Positions 9,088 through 17,488 of a DNA stretch of 64,000 bases are shown here, in pieces. The DNA comes from Bacillota bacterium. GTDB taxonomy: Bacteria; Bacillota; Clostridia; Oscillospirales; Acutalibacteraceae. Within the stretch, counting starts at the first letter, position 1; every line of letters begins with the position of its first letter. The notes beneath the pieces were generated by a model that searched no databases, was not told where the DNA came from, and saw nothing but the letters and a program-made list of their open reading frames with translations. The stretch lies in assembly GCA_023390175.1 (NCBI GenBank), contig JAEWDK010000007.1:62001-126000 (forward strand), in the 5' to 3' direction. Position numbers and translations under genes: made by a program.

Positions 9088-9098
9088 CAGCATTCTGT

Positions 9099-9992
9099 TT
9101 ACAGCAATCCGTATGACGAGGAACCGGAAGATGATGAGTCCGGCGACAGCGCATCTGTCAAATCCGACGACATTGTCTGGGTGGCGTTGGTCTGCATCTG
9201 TGCAATCAGCAGCTGCAAAAGGGAAATATAGTCGCTCGAAGTGCCGTTTCCGGAAGCGGTATTCAAACCGGCCGTATTGGCTGAGCTGTTGGAAGAAGCA
9301 AGCAGCGAACTTAGGGCGGACAGGGAAGTGGACGATGACGAAGAGCCCAAAAGCAAGCTGAGCATGTTTAACGAATTGAGTGCGGTGGACGAATCGGAAC
9401 CGCTCAGCGAGCTCAAGGAGTTGAGTGAATCCAGTGAATTTTGGGAAGACGTTGTATCCATCGGCGCGTCAAGGCTGAGCCCGGCGTAATCCATTACTTT
9501 GGAAATGTAGGACTGTGTCTCCTTAAACGGGGGAACGCCGCCGTATTTCGCAACATTGCCGCTGCCGGCGTTGTACGCGGCAAGCGCCAGCGTCGTGCTG
9601 CCGTTATACCGTGCCAGCATTTCGCTCAGGTACTTTGCGCCGCCCATAATGTTCTGTTCTGCGTCAAGCGGATTTTGAACGCCCAGCGCTGCCGCGGTGG
9701 ACGGCATCAGCTGCATGACCCCCTGCGCGCCGCAGCTGGAAACCGCATCTGGGTCAAAGCCGGACTCCGCCTTGGCAACCGCCTTCAGCAGGTTGACCGG
9801 AACGCCGTACTGGGTGGCCGCACGCTGGAAAATTTCATCCATGTCGGTCGGCTTCTGCCCGCTTGCGGCGCCGACAGCGTTCTGAAACAAATTTGAAAAA
9901 TTCGTTTTAGAGGTTTTCGTCGTGTTTTGGCCGGTAAGGCCGGCGGCGACAGGCCGGTTATAATAATTTGTTTGGATTTGATTATCAGTCAT
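9099..9992 (-). CDS. Lytic transglycosylase (SLT domain)
   Basis: 297 residues from ATG 9992 with GGAGAAG upstream; an in-frame start at 10073 has no ribosome site. The SLT domain (about residues 60-180) shows AKAESGFDPDAVSSCGAQG with the catalytic Glu, then MQLMPSTAAALGV and LALAAYNAGSGNV. It cleaves peptidoglycan between MurNAc and GlcNAc with 1,6-anhydro product formation. The C-terminal 110 residues are very rich in Ser/Leu/Asn/Thr and low in complexity. No classical signal peptide is evident, so export may use another route, or the protein may act during sporulation or with a flagellar or secretion apparatus. Confidence 0.88.
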   Translation of the reverse strand: MTDNQIQTNYYNRPVAAGLTGQNTTKTSKTNFSNLFQNAVGAASGQKPTDMDEIFQRAATQYGVPVNLLKAVAKAESGFDPDAVSSCGAQGVMQLMPSTAAALGVQNPLDAEQNIMGGAKYLSEMLARYNGSTTLALAAYNAGSGNVAKYGGVPPFKETQSYISKVMDYAGLSLDAPMDTTSSQNSLDSLNSLSSLSGSDSSTALNSLNMLSLLLGSSSSSTSLSALSSLLASSNSSANTAGLNTASGNGTSSDYISLLQLLIAQMQTNATQTMSSDLTDALSPDSSSSGSSSYGLL

Positions 9993-10213
9993 AATTCTTC
10001 TCCATTTATCCTTATGGCAAACAATAGGTTTGATCGTGTAGTTTTCGTTGGCCGAAACGACAAAAAAATCCATAATTGGTGAAATTACTCTTATTATAAT
10101 TTATATCGTACAAAAATCCAAGATGTTTAGGAAAAAAGTAAATTTAATCAACAGCTCCCATTTGTATATTTGCGGCGATGCAAGGCAAAATATTTTTCAA
10201 AGGGGGAATTGAA

Positions 10214-10657
10214 ATGACAGTTTCAAAACAGGATTACAAAAAAATGGCGGACAAAGCTTCTCCGGGTTCAACATACGGAAAAAATATGCTGATGGCTTTT
10301 CTTGTCGGGGGGCTCATTTGCGCAACCGGGCAGGCGCTCGCAAACCTGTACATGCAGTCGGGCATGGAAATTAAGGACGCGCGTGCATGGGTGTCCATCA
10401 CGCTGATCGGGGTAAGCGCACTGCTGACCGCGCTGAAGGTGTACGATAATATTGCGAAGCATGCCGGGGCGGGCACGCTTGTGCCGATTACCGGGTTTGC
10501 AAACTCCATCGTCGCTCCGGCAATGGAATTTAAAAGCGAGGGCTACGTTATCGGCATCGGCGGAAAAATGTTTGTAATCGCCGGCCCTGTGCTGGTTTAC
10601 GGCATTGCGGCATCCATCCTTTACGGATTGGTTTTGGTAATCTTCCATCTATACTAA
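10214..10657 (+). CDS. spoVAC: Stage V sporulation protein AC
   Basis: 147 residues from ATG 10214 with AAAGGGGGAATT upstream. The sequence YGKNMLMAFLVGGLICATGQ, several membrane helices and GTLVPITGFANSI are typical of SpoVAC. In Bacillus this protein forms part of the channel that loads Ca-dipicolinate into the forespore and releases it in germination. spoVAD follows 15 bp downstream, as in the usual operon order. It is strong evidence that the organism forms spores. Confidence 0.93.
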   Translation: MTVSKQDYKKMADKASPGSTYGKNMLMAFLVGGLICATGQALANLYMQSGMEIKDARAWVSITLIGVSALLTALKVYDNIAKHAGAGTLVPITGFANSIVAPAMEFKSEGYVIGIGGKMFVIAGPVLVYGIAASILYGLVLVIFHLY

Positions 10658-10672
10658 AAAGGAGGGATTGCT

Positions 10673-11692
10673 ATGATTGCCCGAATCGGGAAATACACGA
10701 TTGAACTGAACAATAAACCCACCATTCTTGGCTTTGCTTCCGTCGTTGGCAAAAAAGAAGCCGAAGGTCCGCTTGGCAAGCTGTATGACCAATGCCACAG
10801 CGACACAACCTTGGGCGAAACGAGCTGGGAAAAGGCGGAAAGCCGGCTGCAGAACGAAGCTGTCAACCTTGCTCTGTTCAAGGCGGGTGTAAAGAATACC
10901 GAAATTGACTGCATTTTCGCGGGGGACCTGCTCAACCAGTGCATTTCCTCTACGTTTGGACTGCGCGGACTGGATATTCCGTTTTTAGGCCAATACGGCG
11001 CATGCTCCACGATGGCGCAAACGCTGGCGATGGCCTCTGTTTTTGTGGAATCGGGCGCGGCTCAGCACGCTGTGGCGGTCACGTCGTCCCACTTCTGCTC
11101 GGCGGAACGCCAGTTCCGCTTCCCGCTGGAGTACGGGGGCCAGCGCACGCCGACCGCCCAATGGACGGCAACGGGCTCCGGCTCCGCTGTGGTGGGTACC
11201 GGGGAGCCGAAACAGGGGAACAAAATCAGCGTGGAAGCCGTAACCTTCGGCCGCATTACAGATTTCGGCATAAAGGACGCCGCCAACATGGGTGCTGCAA
11301 TGGCGCCGGCCGCGGCGCAGACTTTAATTGATTATCTGCGGGACTCGGGCGCGTCGCCGACGGACTTTGACCTGATTCTTACCGGCGACCTCGGCATGGT
11401 CGGCAGCGAGCTGATGGAAGAGCTTCTTGCCAAGGAAGGCATCAAAATCAGTTCCGTCCACAATGACTGCGGGTTGATGATTTACGACCGGATGAAACAG
11501 GATGTACACGCGGGCGGTTCCGGCTGCGGCTGTTCCGCTTCCGTGCTTTGCTCCATGATTCTGCAGCAGATGTCACAGGGAAAACTTCATAAGGTGCTGT
11601 TCATGGCCACGGGTGCGCTGATGTCGCCGACCTCGTCCCAGCAGGGCGAAACGATTCCCGGCATTGCACACCTGATTTATTTGAAAGCATAA
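10673..11692 (+). CDS. spoVAD: Stage V sporulation protein AD
   Basis: 339 residues, with AAAGGAGGGATTGCT before the ATG. The protein has a thiolase-like fold with ETSWEKAES near the N-terminus, GQYGACSTMAQTLAMA around the nucleophile-like Cys, and SVHNDCGLMIYD; these are SpoVAD signatures. SpoVAD sits on the spore inner membrane and binds dipicolinic acid. The gene normally next in clostridial operons, spoVAE, is absent: a hairpin and a convergent phosphomutase follow directly. Confidence 0.94.
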   Translation: MIARIGKYTIELNNKPTILGFASVVGKKEAEGPLGKLYDQCHSDTTLGETSWEKAESRLQNEAVNLALFKAGVKNTEIDCIFAGDLLNQCISSTFGLRGLDIPFLGQYGACSTMAQTLAMASVFVESGAAQHAVAVTSSHFCSAERQFRFPLEYGGQRTPTAQWTATGSGSAVVGTGEPKQGNKISVEAVTFGRITDFGIKDAANMGAAMAPAAAQTLIDYLRDSGASPTDFDLILTGDLGMVGSELMEELLAKEGIKISSVHNDCGLMIYDRMKQDVHAGGSGCGCSASVLCSMILQQMSQGKLHKVLFMATGALMSPTSSQQGETIPGIAHLIYLKA

Positions 11693-11702
11693 ATAAAAAA
11701 GA

Positions 11703-11732
11703 CAAAGCACCAATCGTAAGATTGATGCTTTG
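11703..11732. terminator. Shared terminator between spoVAD and the phosphomutase
   Basis: A 13-bp stem with one mismatch (CAAAGCACCAATC / GATTGATGCTTTG) and a GTAA loop. A run of A upstream gives a U tract to the minus-strand transcript, and TTGATTTT follows on the plus strand. Confidence 0.75.
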
Positions 11733-11764
11733 CCTTGATTTTAGGAACAGAAATCCTCAGCAGT

Positions 11765-13291
11765 TTACTTGCTTAAAAAATTCTCCATAGGGGAAATATC
11801 CACCCCGTTGCAGGTGAGAAGGAAAGCGTTAAGCTGTTTTGCAATGCACATTACCCCGCCGGTAACATCACTTTCAATGTTCAGCGGCATAAGCGGGTCA
11901 TGTACGCTCAACCGCAGCAGGAACCAGCCGTCCCCGTTGCCCTTGCCGAACGAAATGCGGATTCCCTCGCGGTTGTCGGGCGCGATTTCCCAGCCGGGCT
12001 GCTGCCTGGCGTAAGCTTCCAGGTCGCCGATGACTTTTTCGCCGCATTCCCTGAAGTTTTCTACTTTAATCGGCAGGCGGAGCTCCGTTGCTTCCACCGG
12101 CTCGGCCAAAGGCTCCAGCAGGCTTTCAAGTGTTTTGCCTTGCGCGCGCAGCTTTGCCATCTCAATAATAATTTTTGTCACGAGGTACGCGCCGTCGTCC
12201 AAAAAGTAATTTTCGCGCAGCGCCGCGTGGCCGGAGGTTTCAATCGCAAGCGGGCAGTTGATGCCTTCCTGATTGAGCCGCACCGCCTCGTTAATCACGT
12301 TTTTGTATCCGCGCTTAAAACGGTGATGCTTGCCGCCGAGCGTGGTTTCAATGTACTGCTTTAATCCGCTGGATGTAATGGAGTCGGTCACAATCGTGCC
12401 GCCGTCGTTGCCCTGAAGCGCAATGGCGGAGGCAATCGCCACAAGACGGTTGCGGTTGATTTCGTCACCCTTTGCGTCTACAGCGCCGCCGCGGTCCACA
12501 TCGGTGTCGAAAATAACGCCCATGTCGGCTTTTGCCGCCACGGTTGCCGCACACACCGAACGCATGGCCGTTTCATTTTCCGGGTTCGGAATATGATTCG
12601 GGAAGTAGCCGTCCGGCTCTAAAAACTGGCTGCCGTTTGTGTCGCAGCCAAGCGGTGCAAGTACGTCGCGCGCATAAAACCCGCCGGCGCCGTTGCCCGC
12701 GTCCACCACGATTTTAAAGCCGTGAAGCGGGTGCTCGTAATCCTTGGCATTGACCCCGCGCTGAATCATTTCACGCAGGTGCGCGCTGTATTTTACCATG
12801 TAATCCACCGTTTCGGCTGTTCCGGCGCCTGCCGCGGGAACATCTCCGTTTTGGGCGTGAAGCAGAATCGCTTCAATGTCCGGTGCGTCAAGTCCGCCGT
12901 TTTTGGTGAAAAACTTTAAACCGTTGCGGTTAAAGGGGTGGTGGCTGGCGGTAATCTGTACCGAGCCGTCACAGCCCAAATCAATCGTAGTCATAAACAT
13001 GGACGGAGTGGAGGCCAGTCCGCAGTCAAATACCCGAATTCCGGCGCCGACAAGCGCGCGCGTTACGGCGGCCTGAATCCGGCCGGCGGAAATACGGGAA
13101 TCATGCCCCACGGCCACGGTCAGCGCAGCGGCGTCTTTTTTTGCAAAATCAGCCAACCAAAGCACAAACCCGGCGGTCATTTTCTCAATGGCTTCGTCGG
13201 TCAGGTTAACATCTTCCCCCGGCACGCCGTCGCTTGCAACGCCGCGGATATCCGTGCCGCTTTTAAACTGTTTCCAATATTTTGTAATCAT
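11765..13291 (-). CDS. Phosphohexomutase (phosphomannomutase/phosphoglucomutase family)
   Basis: 508 residues from ATG with AAAGGGGA upstream. The four-domain alpha-D-phosphohexomutase pattern is visible. The active-site phosphoserine loop is TASHHPFNRNGLKFF; the usual Asn of TASHNP is His here. The metal loop is DTDVDRGG and the sugar-binding loop is IETSGHAALREN. By family it interconverts sugar 1- and 6-phosphates for wall, exopolysaccharide or glycolipid precursors. The EMP motif of true GlmM phosphoglucosamine mutases is replaced by ETSGH, which favours a mannose/glucose enzyme, but the substrate is not proven. It is monocistronic and divergent from the ABC ATPase gene. Confidence 0.88.
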   Translation of the reverse strand: MITKYWKQFKSGTDIRGVASDGVPGEDVNLTDEAIEKMTAGFVLWLADFAKKDAAALTVAVGHDSRISAGRIQAAVTRALVGAGIRVFDCGLASTPSMFMTTIDLGCDGSVQITASHHPFNRNGLKFFTKNGGLDAPDIEAILLHAQNGDVPAAGAGTAETVDYMVKYSAHLREMIQRGVNAKDYEHPLHGFKIVVDAGNGAGGFYARDVLAPLGCDTNGSQFLEPDGYFPNHIPNPENETAMRSVCAATVAAKADMGVIFDTDVDRGGAVDAKGDEINRNRLVAIASAIALQGNDGGTIVTDSITSSGLKQYIETTLGGKHHRFKRGYKNVINEAVRLNQEGINCPLAIETSGHAALRENYFLDDGAYLVTKIIIEMAKLRAQGKTLESLLEPLAEPVEATELRLPIKVENFRECGEKVIGDLEAYARQQPGWEIAPDNREGIRISFGKGNGDGWFLLRLSVHDPLMPLNIESDVTGGVMCIAKQLNAFLLTCNGVDISPMENFLSK

Positions 13292-13367
13292 CGTTCAATC
13301 CCCTTTAACTCTGATATTTGGTTCTATTATATACGATTGACTTTTGTTTGTAAACGAGGTGTGAAGC

Positions 13368-14042
13368 ATAAACGATCTAATTACTATCAGTAATATTTAT
13401 AAAATATATAACGAAGGGGAAAACGAAGTTCACGCGTTGGACGGGGTTTCGCTTTCCATTGCACCCGGTGAATTTGTGGCCGTCGTCGGCCAGTCCGGCT
13501 CGGGCAAATCCACGCTGATGAATATTTTGGGCTGCCTTGACACCCCCACAAGCGGAGAATACCACTTAAACGGTCAGAATGTTGCGCGGCTGAATGAAAA
13601 AGATCTGACGGAAATCCGCAACCGGGAAATCGGATTTGTATTTCAAGGGTTCAACCTGATTCCCGGTTTGGACGCGCTTGAAAACGTGGAGCTGCCTCTG
13701 CTTTACCGCGGCATGCCAAGGGAGGAACGCCGCCGCCTGGCAGCCGCGGCACTGGATGAGGTCGGCCTTTCCGCAAGGGTGCGGCACAAACCCTCCCAAA
13801 TGAGCGGGGGGCAGCAGCAAAGGGTGGCCATTGCCCGCGCGATTGCGGCAAGGCCGCCCATTATTCTTGCGGACGAACCCACCGGCAACCTCGACTCAAA
13901 ATCCGGCCGGGCGGTGATGGATATTTTAAATGCCCTAAACGCGGAAGGGCGAACGGTAATTTTGATTACACATGACGACAGAATTGCCCAATCCGCGGGG
14001 CGGATGCTGAAAATTCAGGACGGCAAAATCGTCAGTCATTGA
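13368..14042 (+). CDS. ABC transporter ATPase (MacB/LolD type), apparent ATA start
   Basis: 224 residues if initiation is at ATA 13368, which sits six bases after CGAGGTG. A TGA lies two codons further upstream, and the first ATG/GTG/TTG-class codon in frame is TTG 13437, which would remove the first conserved strand (ITISNIYKIYNEGENEVHAL). The remaining protein is a complete nucleotide-binding domain: Walker A GQSGSGKST, Q-loop FQGFNL, signature MSGGQQQRVAIARAI, Walker B IILADEPTG and the H-loop LITHDD. Family members power MacB-type permeases for peptide or lipoprotein export. No permease gene adjoins it on either side, so the partner is elsewhere or lost. Confidence 0.85.
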   Translation: MNDLITISNIYKIYNEGENEVHALDGVSLSIAPGEFVAVVGQSGSGKSTLMNILGCLDTPTSGEYHLNGQNVARLNEKDLTEIRNREIGFVFQGFNLIPGLDALENVELPLLYRGMPREERRRLAAAALDEVGLSARVRHKPSQMSGGQQQRVAIARAIAARPPIILADEPTGNLDSKSGRAVMDILNALNAEGRTVILITHDDRIAQSAGRMLKIQDGKIVSH

Positions 14043-14673
14043 ACTGTTCGTCCACAATCGTGTTTTCGTAGCCGGGCAAAAGCTCCCTGCGGTGCTTCAG
14101 GTAGAAGAAGCAGTAGTCGTACATTTGGGTAATCGACTGCATCTGCGCCGTGCGGCTGAGCTTTGTAACCCCGCTGCGGGGCTTGAAGTAAAGGTACATG
14201 GGGAAGCTGCCTTCGTCACAGGGCTGTAAAAACCCGGCGCTGAGCCGGTAAGCGCCAAGATGTTCGTAAAATGAAATGCGGTTTCGCTGCTGCCCGGCCA
14301 GAACGGGGTCTGTTTCGGAAACAAACTCCACGGAAAAAAGCAGCCCGTCAAATGGGCCGCAGAATTTTCGCCAAATCGCCCGGAAGAGCGATTTGCCCAG
14401 GCCCTGCGACTGATGTTTTTTTAGAACAGCAAGATAATCAATCCACAGAACGTTGCTTTCTTCCATTGTGAAGACCAGCGCGTAACCGAGCAATTCCCTG
14501 TCGCTGGCGCGCCGATAAAGCAGTATTCTGTATTTGCTGTCGTTCAGCAGATGAAGAAATGTTTCATACCGGTACAGCTCGCAGGGGGGAAACTGCTGCT
14601 TCATGTCCTCGTAAATTTGAGGAAAAACCTCCGCGCCGCCCGATGCAAGGATGAATTCCGGCGTTGCTTCCAT
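14032..14673 (-). CDS. GNAT-family acetyltransferase
   Basis: 213 residues from ATG 14673 with AGGAGA nine bases upstream. The GNAT core shows YALVFTMEESNVLWIDYLAV followed by KKHQSQGLGKSLF, the acetyl-CoA pyrophosphate loop (Q/RxxGxG/A). The substrate cannot be read. It ends inside the 3' end of the convergent ABC ATPase gene (11-base overlap, 14032-14042), so neither gene has room for its own terminator on this side. Confidence 0.82.
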   Translation of the reverse strand: MEATPEFILASGGAEVFPQIYEDMKQQFPPCELYRYETFLHLLNDSKYRILLYRRASDRELLGYALVFTMEESNVLWIDYLAVLKKHQSQGLGKSLFRAIWRKFCGPFDGLLFSVEFVSETDPVLAGQQRNRISFYEHLGAYRLSAGFLQPCDEGSFPMYLYFKPRSGVTKLSRTAQMQSITQMYDYCFFYLKHRRELLPGYENTIVDEQFND

Positions 14674-14869
14674 TGTAAAATCTCCTATCAAATAAAATTA
14701 TAAACAGTAGTATGCGGTCCCGTTTTAAAAGCATTTTCAAAACGAAAAACGGCTTTTTAACCGGTATTCAGTATAACACAGCATCACAGGGAAGGCAAAT
14801 TTGCACAGAAAAGCGGAATGAAGAAAAAGTGTGGCATAAACTTTGTTAATTTTCACACCGGGCACTTTA

Positions 14870-14897
14870 TTGACAAACCGCATTCAGATGCTATAAT
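14870..14897 (+). promoter_or_regulatory. Strong promoter of the 84-residue gene
   Basis: Consensus TTGACA (14870-14875) and TATAAT (14892-14897) with a 16-bp spacer; both hexamers are perfect. Confidence 0.85.
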
Positions 14898-14949
14898 GAA
14901 TGCAGAAGATAATTTTTACATTTAATTTAATTGTTAGAGGGGGATAATT

Positions 14950-15204
14950 ATGGCATCATCTGTACAGCTTCATGATGTGGACGTACCCGAATTTATTAAA
15001 GTGCTCGATGAGTGTGAGGGAGATATCTACTTAGTTACCAATGAAGGCGACCGTATAAACTTAAAAAGTAAGCTCAGCCAGCTTGTCGGACTGACCAAAT
15101 TAATTGAAGGCGGGAAAATCGCGGAGGCTTACATCGTTTGCGATAAGCCCGAGGATGAATCCAAACTGTTCCGTTTCAACCTTTTTGGCAAAGAGAACGC
15201 ATAA
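14950..15204 (+). CDS. Unknown 84-residue protein
   Basis: 84 residues with TTAGAGGGGGATAATT before the ATG, a consensus promoter and a strong terminator, so it is a well-expressed monocistronic gene. The peptide is acidic and soluble. It starts with VQLHDVDVPEFIKVLDECEGDIYLV, has INLKSKLSQLVGLTKLIEGG and ends in KLFRFNLFGKENA. The alternation of predicted strands and one helix suggests a small compact alpha/beta domain. I do not recognise a characterised family. The clean expression signals argue for a housekeeping role. Confidence 0.8.
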   Translation: MASSVQLHDVDVPEFIKVLDECEGDIYLVTNEGDRINLKSKLSQLVGLTKLIEGGKIAEAYIVCDKPEDESKLFRFNLFGKENA

Positions 15205-15219
15205 TTCAACAAACAGACG

Positions 15220-15245
15220 AGCCGCCCGGTCGGGCGGCTTTTTTA
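15220..15245 (+). terminator. Terminator of the 84-residue gene
   Basis: A 9-bp GC stem, AGCCGCCCG / CGGGCGGCT, with a 2-base gap, followed by a run of seven T. Confidence 0.9.
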
Positions 15246-15281
15246 TACGGGTAATATTTTTTATGAAAAAGGAGGGTGCAC

Positions 15282-16226
15282 TTGGCACGCAGAAAAAAAC
15301 AAACCTATCCGCTGTGGGCGGTTGTTCTTGTGATTCTGTTCTGTGCTGCGGCGGGCCTTATTTCGTCCCTGCACAACGGCGCGCAGCAAACCCGGCCGGC
15401 ACAGAATACCGGTTCCCAATCCGCTTCGGCATCACCAAAAGACACGCTGGTTTACTTTTTGGATGTGGGGCAGGGCGACTGTGAGCTTGTCCGCCTGAAA
15501 ACGGGGGAGAATGTCCTGATTGACTCCGGAACGGGGGAAACGAAGGAAAAGCTGCCGGAAATGCTGCGGTCACTGGGCGTAAATCGCATTGATGTTTTGA
15601 TTGCGACGCATCCGCACGAGGATCACATCGGCGGGATGGCACAGGTGGTGGAAGCGTTTCCGGTCGGCCAGATTTATATGCCGAAAATTCCGGACGCACA
15701 GGTGCCGACAACTGCGGTATATGAGAATTTACTTCGTGCAATCGACAAAAAGGGGTTAAAGATTACGGCGGCCCGGGGCGGCATGACAATTTTGAACAGC
15801 GGCGAGGCGAAGCTTGAAGTGTTTGCGCCCAACTCCGCAAAATACGGCGGTCTGAACAGCTATTCCGTTGTCACAAAGCTGACCTGCGGTGAAAAAAGCT
15901 TTCTGTTTACGGGCGACGCGGAAGCGGACAGTGAAAAAGAGCTGATCGCCAAAGGGTACGATTTAAAAAGCGATGTTTTAAAGTGCGGGCACCACGGAAG
16001 CTCCACCTCGACAACCGCCGCGTTTCTGAAAGCGGTTCATCCCGGTGCGGCGGTAATTTCCTGCGGAGTGAACAACGATTACGGCCACCCGGACAAACAG
16101 GTGGTCAGCCGGTTGCAAAAAGCCGGTGTCACCATTTACCGCACTGACCTTCAGGATACGATCCTTGCCCGGTGCGACGGGAAAACCATTACCTTTTCAA
16201 CCGGGGAAAAATCCGTAATAAAATAA
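15282..16226 (+). CDS. Membrane-anchored metallo-beta-lactamase-fold hydrolase (ComEC C-terminal type)
   Basis: 314 residues from TTG 15282, seven bases after AAGGAGG; the GTG at 15276 overlaps the ribosome site. One N-terminal membrane helix (YPLWAVVLVILFCAAAGLI) precedes the hydrolase domain. That domain has FLDVGQGDCELVRL, the metal motif THPHEDHIGG, FTGDAEADSEKELI and KCGHHGS. Stand-alone homologues of the ComEC/Rec2 hydrolase domain are extracellular and may act on nucleic acids or on phosphodiesters; the substrate is not established. There is no ComEC pore region here. Confidence 0.88.
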   Translation: MARRKKQTYPLWAVVLVILFCAAAGLISSLHNGAQQTRPAQNTGSQSASASPKDTLVYFLDVGQGDCELVRLKTGENVLIDSGTGETKEKLPEMLRSLGVNRIDVLIATHPHEDHIGGMAQVVEAFPVGQIYMPKIPDAQVPTTAVYENLLRAIDKKGLKITAARGGMTILNSGEAKLEVFAPNSAKYGGLNSYSVVTKLTCGEKSFLFTGDAEADSEKELIAKGYDLKSDVLKCGHHGSSTSTTAAFLKAVHPGAAVISCGVNNDYGHPDKQVVSRLQKAGVTIYRTDLQDTILARCDGKTITFSTGEKSVIK

Positions 16227-16240
16227 TCGGGGAAAACATA

Positions 16241-16275
16241 AAACGCGGAGCAGATGTAAAACCTGCTCCGCGTTT
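16241..16275. terminator. Bidirectional terminator
   Basis: A 13-bp perfect stem, AAACGCGGAGCAG / CTGCTCCGCGTTT (16241-16253 with 16263-16275), lies between two convergent genes. Confidence 0.8.
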
Positions 16276-16286
16276 GTTATTGATCG

Positions 16287-17306
16287 TTACTGTTCGTCGT
16301 TAAAGAATTTTTCCCAGTCGAAATCTTTGGAACCCTGCACCGGTGTTGCCTGCGACTTCGGCGTGGCGGTCAATTCCTGTGTGGGAACGGGCGGCTCCCG
16401 CTTTGGCAAATCGGCCTGCTCAACCGGCGCCGTAATTTCCTTCACACTGGATTCCGGCTTTTTTACTTCCGGCTTCGGGGTTTCCGGCTTCGGCGCTGCG
16501 GGCTCTTTTACGGCCGGGGAAGCGGCGGGGGCACGGGTTACGGTGCCGGCCGGGCGAATATTGCCGAGCGGCTTCCCACTGTTGGGAACATAGCCGCCGC
16601 GGTGCTGAGTGCCGTCGCTGTCGGAGCTGATATCTTCAAAGTCCATTGGGCGGGTATCATCCTTCGGGTCGGGTGCACCGCCCGAACGGCTGCTGATGTC
16701 CATTGGCCCGTGGTTTGAGCCGTGGCCGCCCCTGTTGGAAAGGAACTGCGCGTATACAAAAAATCCGATGCCGCAAAGCGCAACCACAATCAGTGCGACA
16801 CCCAAAATCAAAAGCCACGAAACACCGCCGTTGCTGGTTGCGGCACTGTTTGCGGAGGAAGTGTCCGAAACGGTTCCGCCCGCCGGCACCGCACTGTCAG
16901 AGCCGCTGGAAAGCAGTTCGCCCCAGTCCTGTGAGGAAAGCACATTCGGGTCGCTTACCGCCGCGGCGGCCTGGGAAGCCATTGCTTCCACACGGCTTGT
17001 CTGCGTGTCAACGGAGCGCGTGGGCTGCGATGAGGAAGCGTGCCGGCTGGAAACAGATGAGGAGCGGCTGGAAACCGGGGCCTTGCTGCTGGACTCGGCC
17101 GGCTTTGAGCTGACTGCTCTGCTGCTTTCGGCGGTGCTTGAAGGGGCCGCCTCGCTGCTTGTGACCTGCGATGCCGGTTCGGATGCGGGGTCAACCGGGG
17201 TGATGGCGCTGCTTGTTTCCGCCGCAAACGCGGTCATGGCAAACACACTGGCGGCAAAGACGAGGGTAAATAAAACAACAATCAATCTTCTGGCTCTTAT
17301 CTTCAT
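16287..17306 (-). CDS. Unknown secreted/single-pass protein with Ser-rich and Pro/Lys-rich regions
   Basis: 339 residues. A signal peptide (RRLIVVLFTLVFAASVFAM, cleavage near AFAAE) is followed by about 120 residues rich in Ser/Ala/Pro (SSAESSRAVSSKPAESS-like). A membrane helix, WLLILGVALIVVALCGIGFF, comes at about residues 164-183, and the cytoplasmic tail is rich in Pro, Glu, Lys and Asp and ends DFDWEKFFNDEQ. A linker, a helix and a short acidic C-terminal motif suggest a sensor or scaffold spanning the membrane, but no catalytic domain is visible. It is monocistronic and divergent from the DegV pair. Confidence 0.75.
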   Translation of the reverse strand: MKIRARRLIVVLFTLVFAASVFAMTAFAAETSSAITPVDPASEPASQVTSSEAAPSSTAESSRAVSSKPAESSSKAPVSSRSSSVSSRHASSSQPTRSVDTQTSRVEAMASQAAAAVSDPNVLSSQDWGELLSSGSDSAVPAGGTVSDTSSANSAATSNGGVSWLLILGVALIVVALCGIGFFVYAQFLSNRGGHGSNHGPMDISSRSGGAPDPKDDTRPMDFEDISSDSDGTQHRGGYVPNSGKPLGNIRPAGTVTRAPAASPAVKEPAAPKPETPKPEVKKPESSVKEITAPVEQADLPKREPPVPTQELTATPKSQATPVQGSKDFDWEKFFNDEQ

Positions 17307-17423
17307 ATCTTAACATGTCCTCTCAAACGCTGATTATCAATATTATATTATCATATAATATGTTTCTAATACAACTGTGAATATTCTGTAAAATTTGAAA
17401 AATGCGATTTCGACAAATGAAAG

Positions 17424-17452
17424 TTGAAATCACCGGCGGTGAATGCTATAAT
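17424..17452 (+). promoter_or_regulatory. Promoter of the DegV operon
   Basis: TTGAAA (17424-17429), a 17-bp spacer and TATAAT (17447-17452). Confidence 0.7.
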
Positions 17453-17488
17453 GAGGGAACTATGATGGCTTTTTGTGGGAGTGTGATT

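Noticed and set aside
13437..14042. ABC ATPase starting at TTG 13437
   Set aside because: It would cut off the first conserved strand of the domain and has no ribosome site; the ATA at 13368 fits better.
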